From the NCBI GenBank assembly GCA_018228665.1, contig CP073692.1, forward strand, positions 2,926,046-2,990,045: a stretch of DNA of 64,000 bases. The letters run 5' to 3'. Under the pieces are notes generated by a model. It did not search any database. It saw only the letters and a list, made by a program, of their open reading frames with translations, and was not told the origin of the DNA. This document shows positions 25,061-34,185 of this stretch, piece by piece (the stretch's first letter is position 1; each line of letters starts with the position of its first letter). The DNA comes from Faecalicatena sp. Marseille-Q4148. Its GTDB lineage: Bacteria > Bacillota > Clostridia > Lachnospirales > Lachnospiraceae. Made by a program: the position numbers and the translations under genes.

Positions 25061-27849
25061 ATAGTGATAGGTAAGCCTCTGATATCATCTCGGGCTTTTC
25101 CCCCACTCCACACCGTGCATGCGACTTTCACCGCACACGGCGTTCCATCGGTTAGTATTTTTCATTGTCTAAACAATCAACCTTTGAATAGAATAAAAAC
25201 TGTAGTAGTTGAAATAAGATTAAATAGGTTGCATGGAAGCCAACTCACGAAGGTGGTTAACCTTTATAAGCTGTTTGATATCTAGCTGTAGTAAATCCAT
25301 ATATTTGTAAATAGTTTCCGCTTTTGAAGCATGAATGAGTTTATGTACGGAATTCTTTATGAGAATAAGATTCTCATAGGCATCCGTACCGCCTAAATGT
25401 CGGGGTAACTTATGATGGCAATGAATTTCCCCAACAGAGGAGAATTCAACACCTGTTATAGCACATTTTCCCCATTGGGCTGAGAAGAGAGATATTCGAT
25501 TGTCTGCGTATTCCGCACTATTGGAATAGGCTGGTTGACGCATGAGAGCCAACATCATAGGGATGTTGATTCTCAGACAGTTGTGAATACCTTCTCGTCC
25601 TTCGGGAGTGTAATAATTCCAGCTCTTCTTACGGAAAAGTGGGTTTTTGTGCTGTGTGTATCCTATTGGATACACGGGCTCATTCGTACCAGCGACATAT
25701 CGCATCATTTTGGATTTACCAAAACGGGCTTTTTCAAACTCCGTAAGCTCTCGCCCTGTTTTCACAAGACGGTTGCCTGTGCGAGTGCTAAGCCTGTTTG
25801 TCAGCAAGGTCATGACTGTGCGGTTTAGGGAAGCACAATCATGATTAACATGTGTGGCGATACAGTAATAATTCTGCATGCCAGTAACCATACTGTTATA
25901 GAGTCTGATTTCCCCCTGTTCGCCATATATTTTGCGAGGGTGAACGATTCTCTTTGCCTGTTCTTTAAGCTTCTCCCTTTTGTGCTCGAGATTTTTATCT
26001 GCGATATGAGATATAACCACGAGTTTGTTGCCTTTTCTGTGAACTTTCATTTTGAATCCGAGAAAATCAGAGTAATGATTTCTTACATTGACAATCCTCG
26101 TTTTCTTTTCAGAAATTTCCAGTTTGAGCCTTTCTTTCAGCCACAGAGTGACTGCACATTTGGTGCGTTCAGCGGAGTCCTTTGTCCTACAAAAGATTCG
26201 AAAATCATCTGCATAGCGAACAATGAACATTTCCTTCAGGTTAGATTTCTTAGCCTGTCGAAAGCCGTTTTCAGGTCTAGCATTCCGTTTGCAAATCGGA
26301 CACCATTGCCATTGACTTTCTACCCAGTGGTCTAATTCGTTAAGCACGATATTAGCCAGAAGTGGCGATATAATACCTCCCTGTGGGGTTCCTTTGTCGG
26401 GTGTGATAAAAGTCCCATCTTCCAGTTTGATTGGTGCTTTGAGAATTCGTCTTATGACAAATATCAGTTGCTTGTCATGAATACCCATAGCCCATATCTG
26501 TCGTATCAGCTTGGCATGATTCACGTTATCAAAGAACCCTTTTATATCGAATTCAATGACATAGTGAAGATTGGCATGTTGAAGTAGCTGATAACTTCTT
26601 GCTATAGCGTTCTCAACCGAATGGTTCGGTCTGAATCCATAGCTGTTTTTGCTGAACTTAGCCTCACAAACAGGTTCCAATACCTGTTTGATACATTGTT
26701 GAACAAGTCTATCCCATATACACGGAATCCCTAAGGGTCTCATTTTACTTGGGTCGTATGGTTTTGGTATCTCCTTACGCCTTACAGGTTTTGGGCGATA
26801 CCCATGTTCACTTCCATTAATAATAAATCTAACTTTTTCAACAACCTCATCGGGGGAACATCTTCCAATGTCCTCGATTGTGAGATTGTCTGTGCCACTT
26901 GTTTTACTTCCCGTATTTTTCTTGATATTTCTGTACGCTAGAAGAATGTTTTCCCGTTGAAGAATGACAGACATTAAATCTGTAAAAACTTCTCCGTTCA
27001 AACTTGCCTGGTATAGATTATCAATCGTATTCTGCATTCCGTAATACTCATTGTGACGCAGATTATCCTCACAGAGCAGTTGCTTTTTCTTTTTCATGGT
27101 CATAAGGCATCACTCTCCTTTCTTGGGAAAGTGTCCCTTTTTGTCATACTCGTAATCCTTATAAGATTGAATGACAACAATTGTTTCTAACCGACTAAAG
27201 CCCATTCCTCGAGCCCGCCTTTTTCGTAGGGCTGTCGTAGGTTCGAGCTTCGCTTTTCAGCACAGATTAGGCGGCTTATATGATTCGTCCGCAGATTGCT
27301 TATGAGCAACTCTGTACCTTTCCACGTTCCGATAATTCTATCTGTGCATATATCCTTAGGTGTTCGCTATAGTCCTGTCAGCTTGATTGTGCCTGTAACA
27401 CAATACGGAGTTTCATATTTTCGATTCTTACTACACCGCACTGACCCACAATTAAGTGTCCATACATTTCTATATGGTAAACATCTAGACCCGTACATTC
27501 GCGGTTTTCGTCAGTCCGTCGTGGACATTCTCACCATAGATATTTTATAGACTCCCGACGTGTCATCTGCATACAGTACCTCTACCGCACTTTCGACAGC
27601 TGTATTTCTACACTGTTTCGGCAGACTTCCGCCGACTTTATCGAGCTCCAGACCCCAACCATTACAGTCGGAGCCGGTCGAAGTATCAGAGAAGGCATTT
27701 CAAGGCGTTACCCCATCATTCTACCTTTCGAATTATCAGTTGTTACTTACCTCGTAAGAAGGTAAGTCCGACGATTTTAGCATCGCATGGCCATAAGTCC
27801 ATGAAGTTTTACCCTCATAGAGCGATGTTTGTGCGTCAACGTGTCGCAC
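25061..27849 (-). mobile_element. Group II intron (2,789 bp) in ICE1 virB4
   Basis: Begins GTGCGACACG (minus strand, from 27849) and ends CACTAT (25061), fitting the GUGYG...AY rule for group II introns. Domain V is visible at about 25110-25143 (GTGTGCGGTGAAAGTCGCAT core), just 3' of the intron-encoded protein. Domains I-III occupy 27104-27849. Removing it restores the virB4 frame exactly. A nearly identical copy lies at the same position in ICE2 virB4 (58182-60970). Confidence 0.92.
25220..27103 (-). CDS. ltrA: Group II intron-encoded protein: reverse transcriptase/maturase/HNH endonuclease
   Basis: 627 residues. The reverse transcriptase domain has the catalytic RYADDFRIFCR and the upstream conserved GTPQGGIISPLLANIVLNELD. 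A maturase (X) domain follows, then a C-terminal HNH endonuclease (CAITGVEFSSVGEIHCHHKLP...GGTDAYENLIL). It helps its RNA fold and splice and makes the intron mobile by retrohoming. Ribosome binding site AAAGGAGAG precedes the ATG. The protein is identical, residue for residue, to that at 58928-60811. Confidence 0.93.
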   Translation of the reverse strand: MTMKKKKQLLCEDNLRHNEYYGMQNTIDNLYQASLNGEVFTDLMSVILQRENILLAYRNIKKNTGSKTSGTDNLTIEDIGRCSPDEVVEKVRFIINGSEHGYRPKPVRRKEIPKPYDPSKMRPLGIPCIWDRLVQQCIKQVLEPVCEAKFSKNSYGFRPNHSVENAIARSYQLLQHANLHYVIEFDIKGFFDNVNHAKLIRQIWAMGIHDKQLIFVIRRILKAPIKLEDGTFITPDKGTPQGGIISPLLANIVLNELDHWVESQWQWCPICKRNARPENGFRQAKKSNLKEMFIVRYADDFRIFCRTKDSAERTKCAVTLWLKERLKLEISEKKTRIVNVRNHYSDFLGFKMKVHRKGNKLVVISHIADKNLEHKREKLKEQAKRIVHPRKIYGEQGEIRLYNSMVTGMQNYYCIATHVNHDCASLNRTVMTLLTNRLSTRTGNRLVKTGRELTEFEKARFGKSKMMRYVAGTNEPVYPIGYTQHKNPLFRKKSWNYYTPEGREGIHNCLRINIPMMLALMRQPAYSNSAEYADNRISLFSAQWGKCAITGVEFSSVGEIHCHHKLPRHLGGTDAYENLILIKNSVHKLIHASKAETIYKYMDLLQLDIKQLIKVNHLRELASMQPI

Positions 27850-30091
27850 CAAAGATGTTCTCGATCTCCCTGGAAGCCAGCAGGTCCTTCACATTCTGCG
27901 TTAAACCGCTGGGAATCCCGCCCCATTTTCTGAACCGTTTCCATATCTCTACACTGAAACTTCCGGTCTGTCCTTTCAGCAGGAGGTGGAATTCGTCGAT
28001 ATAGAACCAGGTCGTCTTATGCTTGGAGCGGTTGGCCGTAACACGGTTCCAGACCGCGTCCTGCATGATAAGAAGGCCGATCTCTTTCAGGGCCTTTCCC
28101 AATGACTTCAACTGGAAGCACAGTACCCGGTGGTGATCCATCTGGATATTGGAACGGTGGTTAAACACATTCAAGGAACCATTGACGTAGATTTCCAGCG
28201 CCGTGGCGATATTCTGCGCCTCCGGTTCGCTCTGTTTGCGAAGGAGGTCGTACAAATCCCCCAGGATTGGCATGTTTTCCGGGCGCGGGTCCTGCAAATA
28301 GTCCCGGTACACAAGCCTTGTGCAGCGGTCAATGATCGTCTTTTCAATAGGGGAAAGCCCCTCCTTGCCGCCGATGATAAGGTCACACAGAGACAGGATA
28401 AAATCACTTTTCAGGGTGATCGGGTTTTCATCATCCGAATAGTCCAGGTTTATATCCATCGGATTGATGTAGTTAGTGGAGTTAGGGGAAATGTCAATGA
28501 CCTGCCCCTGAGCTCCAAACTGCTTTACCAAAGGCCCGTACTCATTTTCCGGGTCTGCTATGATAATGTCGTCCTCCGTCAGAAGGAACACATTGACGAT
28601 CTCACGCTTGGCAGAGAAAGATTTGCCACTGCCGGGCGTACCCAGGAACAGGCCGTTGGGGTTTTTCAGGTTCTTGCGGTTCGCCATAATCAGGTTGTTG
28701 CTAAGGGCATTGAGACCGTAATACAAAGCCTCGCCCTCCTGAAACAGCTCGCAGGTGGTAAACGGCACGAAAATGGCCGTGCTGCTGGTGGTAAGACCCC
28801 GCTCGATCTCGATCTGGTTCTGCCCCAGGCATAGAGAGGACATAAGGCCCTGCTCCTGCTGGAAGTCCAGGCGTTTCAGGGCACAGTTGTATTTCTGCGC
28901 CACACCGGAAGCGGAAAAAATATCCGTAAACAGCTTTTTGCGCTTCGGGGCGATATTCTCCACCAGAACCGTCACAAGGAACATCCTTTCATTCCGGCTC
29001 TGCAAATCCTGCAGGAGATTTTTCGCTTCTTCCCCATAAGTGGCAAGGTCGGTAGGTATGATGTCCATGTCATAGCCGGAGCGGACCGCTTTCTTCTGTT
29101 CCTCAATCGTCATCTTCTGCAAATCAGACATCTTGCGTTTGATGTTCTTGATCGCCTGGGCCTGGTCGATAGACTGGATATGCAGGTTGATTGTCACGGC
29201 GTCATCCAGGTCAAGCAGTTCCGCCAGCAGCCGATCCGTCAGCTCCGGGGCCAAAATCTGCAAGAAGGACACCGCGCCGGAATGGTCGCCCACCCGGAAG
29301 GTCTTGCCGTCCTGGGAGAAGGAGAGACCGGAAGGGGCGATATAGTCCTTTGTGGAGAGCCCGGTTTTCGGCAAATCCGACCAGTTAAAATGAAGTTTCT
29401 CCTGGCCGTCCGGGTGGAGCTGGCTGTGCAGAAGCTCCAGACGTTCCAGCCCGTTTAAGGGCCTTGCCTGCACGCCCAGGGCTTTGAAGTTCCCCAGCAC
29501 GTCCGTTTCGATCCGTTCCAGACGCATTTTCGCCGTGCGAAGGTCCTCCGCTTCAATCCCGAAGGTGATGTATTTCCGCTTGGTAAGGCCGTTGTTGCCC
29601 TTTTGGAGCTGGTTCTTTAACATATCCGCGTACTCCCTGCGGATTCCGTCGTACTCGTCGCCACGGGCAGGAATCTCTATGCTGTGAACAAAGTCCTGCA
29701 TATTGGCCCGCTGGTTGATGAAGGTGAGCTGCACATGGATCGAGGCGTCAAAGTAATTGAGAAAATCGCAGTAGCCCTCAAAAATCTGCGCCTTGTCGTC
29801 CGCCTGCGCGAGCTGGTAGTTAATATCAAAGAACTGCACCGTCTTGGTGTAATAATTGCCGCTCACACGGCAGATACCGTCCCGGTACATTTCCTTATAG
29901 GGAATACTCTGCTGGACCGTCTGCGGGGCGTCCGCTTTCAGCCCGGAAAAAAAGCCGGGCTTTTTCTTCGGCCCGGCAGGAGAGGCAGTTTTACTTCCTG
30001 CCTTTCTTGCTTCGGTGCGGGTCTTTTTTGCCTGCTTTACGTTTCTTTGCAGACGTTTTTCCTGCGCCTCCTGCTGTCTGGTTTTTGGCAA
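27850..30091 (-). CDS. virB4: VirB4-type conjugation ATPase, 5' exon
   Basis: Energy-supplying ATPase of the T4SS. The first 747 residues are here: a basic Lys-rich N terminus, the VirB4 N-terminal domain (YTKTVQFFDINYQLAQADDKAQIFEGYCDFLNYFD) and the ATPase domain with Walker A GTPGSGKSFSAKREI, Walker B-like DDIIIADPENEY and TWFYIDEFHLLL, ending in the NVKDLLASREIENIF motif where the intron interrupts it. The start overlaps the end of the prgI gene by 101 bp. Spliced length would be 823 residues. Confidence 0.9.
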
Positions 30092-30425
30092 TCTGTGATA
30101 CCTCCTTTTTGGATATGGATTTGTAGAAGTTTTCTGTCCGGTAAGGGCGGTCCTTCGGCCAGAGCTTATAGCGGAGCCGGTTCCTTAACAGCTTTTCCGC
30201 CGGCTGCCCGTCCTTCTCATACATGGCAAAGAAGAAAAAGGGCATCATCAGGCCGATCATAAGGAGCACCGCCGCCGAATTGCCGATGGCGCCGCGGGTA
30301 AGGAAATATACCGGCAGCCCCACCAGCGCGGCCAGACTGAAACAAATAAGCTGGCGCTTTGTCAGGCCAGCGGCTACTTTGGTCTTGACTTTGGTTAAGT
30401 CTTTGGGTACGGGTACATAAGGCAT
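29991..30425 (-). CDS. prgI: PrgI-type T4SS membrane protein (VirB3-like)
   Basis: 144 residues. Opens MPYVPVPKDLTKVKTKVAAGLTKRQ, the PrgI family signature, followed by two membrane segments (LICFSLAALVGLPVYFL and SAAVLLMIGLMMPFFFFAMY) and a basic C-terminal tail. PrgI proteins are the Gram-positive counterpart of VirB3 and partner VirB4, consistent with the long overlap with virB4. Confidence 0.88.
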   Translation of the reverse strand: MPYVPVPKDLTKVKTKVAAGLTKRQLICFSLAALVGLPVYFLTRGAIGNSAAVLLMIGLMMPFFFFAMYEKDGQPAEKLLRNRLRYKLWPKDRPYRTENFYKSISKKEVSQIAKNQTAGGAGKTSAKKRKAGKKDPHRSKKGRK

Positions 30426-30458
30426 TTCGTTGTCACCTCCGATCTGCGAGAATCTTTT

Positions 30459-31013
30459 TTATCCGTTTTGCGGCATTGTAATACTGCAATCCACTTCATT
30501 GCCCCATACATCCCAGCCGGGGGTCTGCTGCCTGGCAAAAAGCTCCACCCTGGGCTGATCTCCCATGAGCTTTATGATCTTGTCCCGCACTTCATCGGGT
30601 TTCTTGCTGTGCTGCTCGATATGGGAGATCACAAACTGGTGGATTCCCGCACACTGGCGTTTCGGGTGCCCGCGTGTTGCCAGCAGACATACCTCCGCGT
30701 TGGAGCGGGTCCAGAAGCCCATCCCATAAAACCAGCTATCGGCTTTCCGGTTCTGCTTCAGCCACAGAAACGCCAGGGTCTTATAGTGGAAGCCCCATGC
30801 CTCAATCACCCGGAACGCCTCATTAAGCTGCGGGAAGGTGGCCCATAGAAAAAGCGCACTGTCTTTGGCCGCAAGGTCTGCAACCGGCAGTGCGCATATT
30901 TCATCCATGCTCATGGTGGGGTAATGGTTTTCTGCCACGCCTTTGCCGCGCTTCATGTCATAGCGCCAGGGCGGGTCCGCGTACACAATGCCATATTTCT
31001 TAGCCTCCGCCAT
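30459..31013 (-). CDS. MT-A70 family adenine methyltransferase
   Basis: 184 residues. The catalytic DPPW motif is in GIVYADPPWRYD (about residues 8-19), followed by ALFLWATFPQLNEAFRVIEAWGF and WFYGMGFWTRSNAEVCLLATRG, typical of MT-A70 N6-adenine methylases. No restriction partner is present, so it is probably a solitary methylase that protects transferred DNA or marks element DNA. It lies inside the T4SS operon between spoVG and prgI and overlaps spoVG by 1 bp. Confidence 0.88.
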   Translation of the reverse strand: MAEAKKYGIVYADPPWRYDMKRGKGVAENHYPTMSMDEICALPVADLAAKDSALFLWATFPQLNEAFRVIEAWGFHYKTLAFLWLKQNRKADSWFYGMGFWTRSNAEVCLLATRGHPKRQCAGIHQFVISHIEQHSKKPDEVRDKIIKLMGDQPRVELFARQQTPGWDVWGNEVDCSITMPQNG

Positions 31014-31453
31014 CAGCGGGCCTGCTCACTCTTGGCAGGCGCGGGCTTTGCCGGCTGCGTCTTGACCTTTCCGGCATTTTCTTTCAGGGCGCCGGTCAGG
31101 GAAGGCTTTTCTGCGTCCCTGGTCGCTTCAAGGGTGGCCTGCAAATTTTCAATCGCCTGGCCGTACCCTTCGATCAGGGCGTCGTTGAGCTGCCTGCGAA
31201 AGTCCGCCGTCACCGGCCAGCACACATCCCTCCATTTTCCCTGCTTATCCTGGGTGGAAGGCATGTTGACATACAGGCCGTTCTCGCCGGAGCAGATACG
31301 GAAGCCGTCGATCTTGAAACAGTCGCCAATCGTCACGTTGGCAAAGGCCAAGAGGTTCCCCATCGGGGCAATCGGGCGCACGGTTACATCCAGCTTCAAG
31401 CTTTCGGACGCCTGAGTGTCCGGCTGCATGGGTTCGGTATTGGTTTTACTCAT
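31013..31453 (-). CDS. SpoVG-like RNA/DNA-binding protein
   Basis: 146 residues. The N-terminal ~100 residues are a SpoVG domain (LDVTVRPIAPMGNLLAFANVTIGDCFKIDGFRI...VNMPS, then VCWPVTADFRRQLNDALIEGY). Chromosomal SpoVG is a nucleic-acid-binding regulator of division, sporulation and virulence genes. This ICE version has an extra tail with KPSLTGALKENAGK 31 residues from the end, the same tail motif as many other ICE1 accessory proteins. Possible roles are regulation of transfer genes or action in the recipient. Confidence 0.82.
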   Translation of the reverse strand: MSKTNTEPMQPDTQASESLKLDVTVRPIAPMGNLLAFANVTIGDCFKIDGFRICSGENGLYVNMPSTQDKQGKWRDVCWPVTADFRRQLNDALIEGYGQAIENLQATLEATRDAEKPSLTGALKENAGKVKTQPAKPAPAKSEQAR

Positions 31454-31492
31454 AATGAAAGTTCCTCCTTGTTAAAATGTAGTTGTTACCCG

Positions 31493-32356
31493 CTAATGCG
31501 AGTTGAATATACTTTTAGATAACGAGCCTGTCTTAAAGAGGGCGAAGGCCAGCAGTACGGTATATCCCGCCGTGCCCCAGATCGCACCGTGAATATCGCC
31601 GGACGAGGGGATCGACTGGACCAGCACCGCGTAGATCGCGACGCATACCAGAATTAAGAACCCCTGGAATCCCAGAGCGAACAGGGAACGAAGGTAATTC
31701 GTCCCCATCTGTCCCCATTCACGGTTTGCCATTGTGGAAAACGGTATGGGTGCCAGGCTGACCGTGAGATATATTTCAATCATGCGGCCATAGACAATGA
31801 CAAAGATCACAATAGACAGTACCCACATACACAGGTTGATGATGTTGGTTTCCAGCCATAAGCCGATCAGCTCCCACATCCCCATTGCTTCAAGCTGCGT
31901 TTCCAGGTCAGCCAGCGCCGCCGTGACATCCAGGTTCCCGTTTATCACGCCGGCGCTCCGCGATACCACATTTTGGGCGACATCAAACACCGCCATGACA
32001 ATCGTAAAACAGTTGGTAAGCAGGTAGGTGGCTACAAAGGTCTTGAAGATCCACTTGAAGATGTTGAACGTATCAAAATCGTGCATGTTGTTCTTTTCCA
32101 AAATCATCTGAATCAGCTCATATACCAGCACAAAGGTCAGGATCATGCCCGCAATGGGAATGACGACGGTTTCAGAAAGATTCTGGATCATACTGAACAC
32201 GCCGCCATTCCAGCCCTGCGGGGTCTGTCCGACCTGCCCGGCCACATCCGCGACCTGGCTGTTTACCGATTCAAAAATACTGGTGTACTGCCCGGTGATC
32301 GCTTCGATCAGGCCCTCTTTGATCCAGTCTGTTATCCAATCAAACAGACTGCCCAT
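31493..32356 (-). CDS. VirB6/TrbL-type polytopic T4SS membrane protein
   Basis: 287 residues with an amphipathic N terminus (LFDWITDWIKEGLIEAITG), a soluble segment (FESVNSQVADVAGQVGQTPQGWNGGVFSMIQNLSE) and about five membrane helices, for example IPIAGMILTFVLVYELIQMI, TFVATYLLTNCFTIVMAVF and LCMWVLSIVIFVIVYGRMIEI. This is the TrbL/VirB6-like channel protein (CD0411/CTn type) that forms the inner part of the translocation pore. ICE2 encodes a clear homologue at 54774-55643. Confidence 0.85.
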   Translation of the reverse strand: MGSLFDWITDWIKEGLIEAITGQYTSIFESVNSQVADVAGQVGQTPQGWNGGVFSMIQNLSETVVIPIAGMILTFVLVYELIQMILEKNNMHDFDTFNIFKWIFKTFVATYLLTNCFTIVMAVFDVAQNVVSRSAGVINGNLDVTAALADLETQLEAMGMWELIGLWLETNIINLCMWVLSIVIFVIVYGRMIEIYLTVSLAPIPFSTMANREWGQMGTNYLRSLFALGFQGFLILVCVAIYAVLVQSIPSSGDIHGAIWGTAGYTVLLAFALFKTGSLSKSIFNSH

Positions 32357-32362
32357 CGGCTA

Positions 32363-32578
32363 TTAACTGAACAGGCCGGACAGGAGCGGAATCAGCGTGG
32401 CACCCACCAGGGCGATACCGCCGCCCGCCATAAGCTGCTTGATCCCCTGGGATTTTGCACCGGGGTTGTCGTTGCCGTAACCTTCCAAAAGGTTGATGAC
32501 ACCCCATGCGCCGAGACCCGCGCCCAGGGCGATCACGAGAATTTTCAGCGTGTCAATCGCGCTTGTAAAAAAAGCCAT
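32363..32578 (-). CDS. Maff2-family small membrane protein
   Basis: 71 residues with two hydrophobic helices (DTLKILVIALGAGLGAWGVINLLEGY and GGGIALVGATLIPLLSGLF) linked by NDNPGAKSQGIKQLMA. This is the Maff2 family of Gram-positive ICEs, thought to be the VirB2-like small subunit. Very similar to the ICE2 protein at 54541-54756. Confidence 0.88.
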   Translation of the reverse strand: MAFFTSAIDTLKILVIALGAGLGAWGVINLLEGYGNDNPGAKSQGIKQLMAGGGIALVGATLIPLLSGLFS

Positions 32579-32638
32579 AAAGTTAATCCTCCTTAATGTT
32601 CATAGAATTTATTGTTGTGGCCGCATTGGGCCGGAAAC

Positions 32639-32692
32639 GAAAAAAGCCGCCGCCATGTTCAAATAGAAAACCTACAAAAACATGACGGCAGC
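32639..32692 (-). terminator. Rho-independent terminator in the virD4-maff2 gap
   Basis: On the minus strand GCTGCCGTCATGTT pairs with AACATGGCGGCGGC (mismatches near the base) and is followed by TTTTTTCG. It lies inside a 243-bp gap between virD4 and maff2 and would block transcription of the channel genes unless overcome. Confidence 0.65.
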
Positions 32693-32779
32693 ATAAGGGG
32701 CAGGACAAGACCTGCGGGGGATATTCAGTTGTCAGGGAGAATCACGAATCCGCAATAGGCGCCTCCTTTCCAAAGGGTA

Positions 32780-32822
32780 TAGAAAAACCCGCCATACAAT
32801 AAGGAAATGATACGGCGGGTTT
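32780..32822 (-). terminator. Rho-independent terminator at the end of virD4
   Basis: AAACCCGCC/GGCGGGTTT stem followed by TTTTTCT on the minus strand, starting at the virD4 stop codon. It is the first of two terminators in tandem before maff2. A CAGG/CCTG mini-hairpin lies between the two (about 32709-32724). Confidence 0.65.
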
Positions 32823-34185
32823 TACGCGCTTGTCTGCGCTGCCAGTTCTTCCGGCGTGATCTCATAGTTGGGGTACAGCTCTCTGGGACGTACAGGCAGT
32901 CTTGTAGACAGGTATTTCTCTATGTCAAAGGCGTTCTTTTCGTCAAAATCCGAAAGATATTTGTAATTCGGGTGTTTGGTAATGTCATACTTCCGGGACA
33001 GGAAGGGACGCACGCCCCTGATCTGCAGGAGGCATTTTCCGCCGTCCATCACCGCAAGCTCGTCAACGGACATCAAATCTTTTCCCAGCTTTTGAAAGTT
33101 CTGCCCGTGGGATTCCTGGGTGCCCTTCGTGACGCTGGTGTTATATAGATCAATGGTTTCTTTCCCCAGCAGGGAGTTCCAGCTTTTCAAGGTGGTTTCC
33201 TCCTTACCTCCCAGGAAAAGAGAAGAATCACAGTTGCCGATGATCGTGTCCATGTTGTCCTTATAAAGCGCTTTGAGCTGACTCTGGGCCTGCAATACCA
33301 GGCAGGCGGATATTTCCCTGGAACGGATCGTTGCCATCAGCTTTTCCAGGTTCGGGATTTGGCCTATATTGGCCGCCTCGTCGATCAGGCACCGCACATG
33401 GACCGGGAGCCTGCCACCAAATTTATCATCCGCCCGCTCACAGAGCAGGTTGAATAGCTGGGTATAAGCCATACTGACAAGGAAATTAAAGGTCGCGTCC
33501 GTATCACTGATAATAAAGAACAGCGCCGTTTTCCTGTCGCCCACCAGGTCAAGTTCCAGCTCGTCATACATGGTGATCTCCCGGACTTCCTTAATGTCAA
33601 ACGGGGCAAGCCTGGCGCCGCAGCTAATTAAGATCGACTTAGCCGTCTTGCCTGCGGCCAGCTTGTATTTTTTATACTGCCGGAGGGCAAAGTGATCCGG
33701 GTCTTTCTGCTCCAGTGCGTCAAACAGCAAATCTACCGCGTTCTTGAAAGTCTCGTCATCCTCCCGGACCTCCATAGCGTTTATCATTTCCACCAGCGTG
33801 GAAAAGTTCTGCTCATTGGAGGGCGCTTCATAATAGATGTAGCCGATCAGCGCCGTATAGAGCAGTGTTTCGGCCTTGACCCAGAAATCGTCTCCCGATT
33901 TCCCTTCGCCTTTCGTGTTGGCGATCAGCACCGTTACCAGTTTGAGAATGTCCTTCTCATTGTGGATATACGCAAAAGGGTTATAGTGCATACTCTTTGA
34001 GAAATTGATGGTGTTGAATACCTTGATTTTATACGGCTCATACACGATCTTACCATTCTTGCCACGGACCGGCTTTCCGTCCTTATCCAGCTTCGGTGTG
34101 CCCCGGCTTAACAGCTTTCCAACCTCAATCAAGACCGTGCCCTTCGGATCGGTAACGACATAGGAGCTGTGCATCTGCATGAGAT
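32822..34185 (-). CDS. virD4: VirD4-type coupling protein, 3' exon (split by group II intron)
   Basis: Encodes the C-terminal three quarters of the T4SS coupling ATPase that brings the relaxase-DNA complex to the channel. It begins LMQMHSSYVVTDPKGT just after the Walker A region and includes the Walker B block LPVHVRCLIDEAANIGQIPNLEKLMATIRSREIS and the QAQSQLKALY motif. It joins the 5' exon (36689-37172): AAGCCCA plus ATCTCATG reads K-P-N-L-M, total 1,848 nt, in frame (615 residues). Confidence 0.88.

Noticed and set aside
25841..26335. A 164-codon frame antisense to the intron-encoded protein, also at 59696-60190
   Set aside because: Mirror frame of the reverse transcriptase gene; identical in both copies because the introns are duplicates.
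27296..27757. Small open frames on the plus strand in the intron, repeated at 58274-58735
   Set aside because: They lie within ribozyme domains I-III of the group II intron and are conserved only because the two introns are near-identical.
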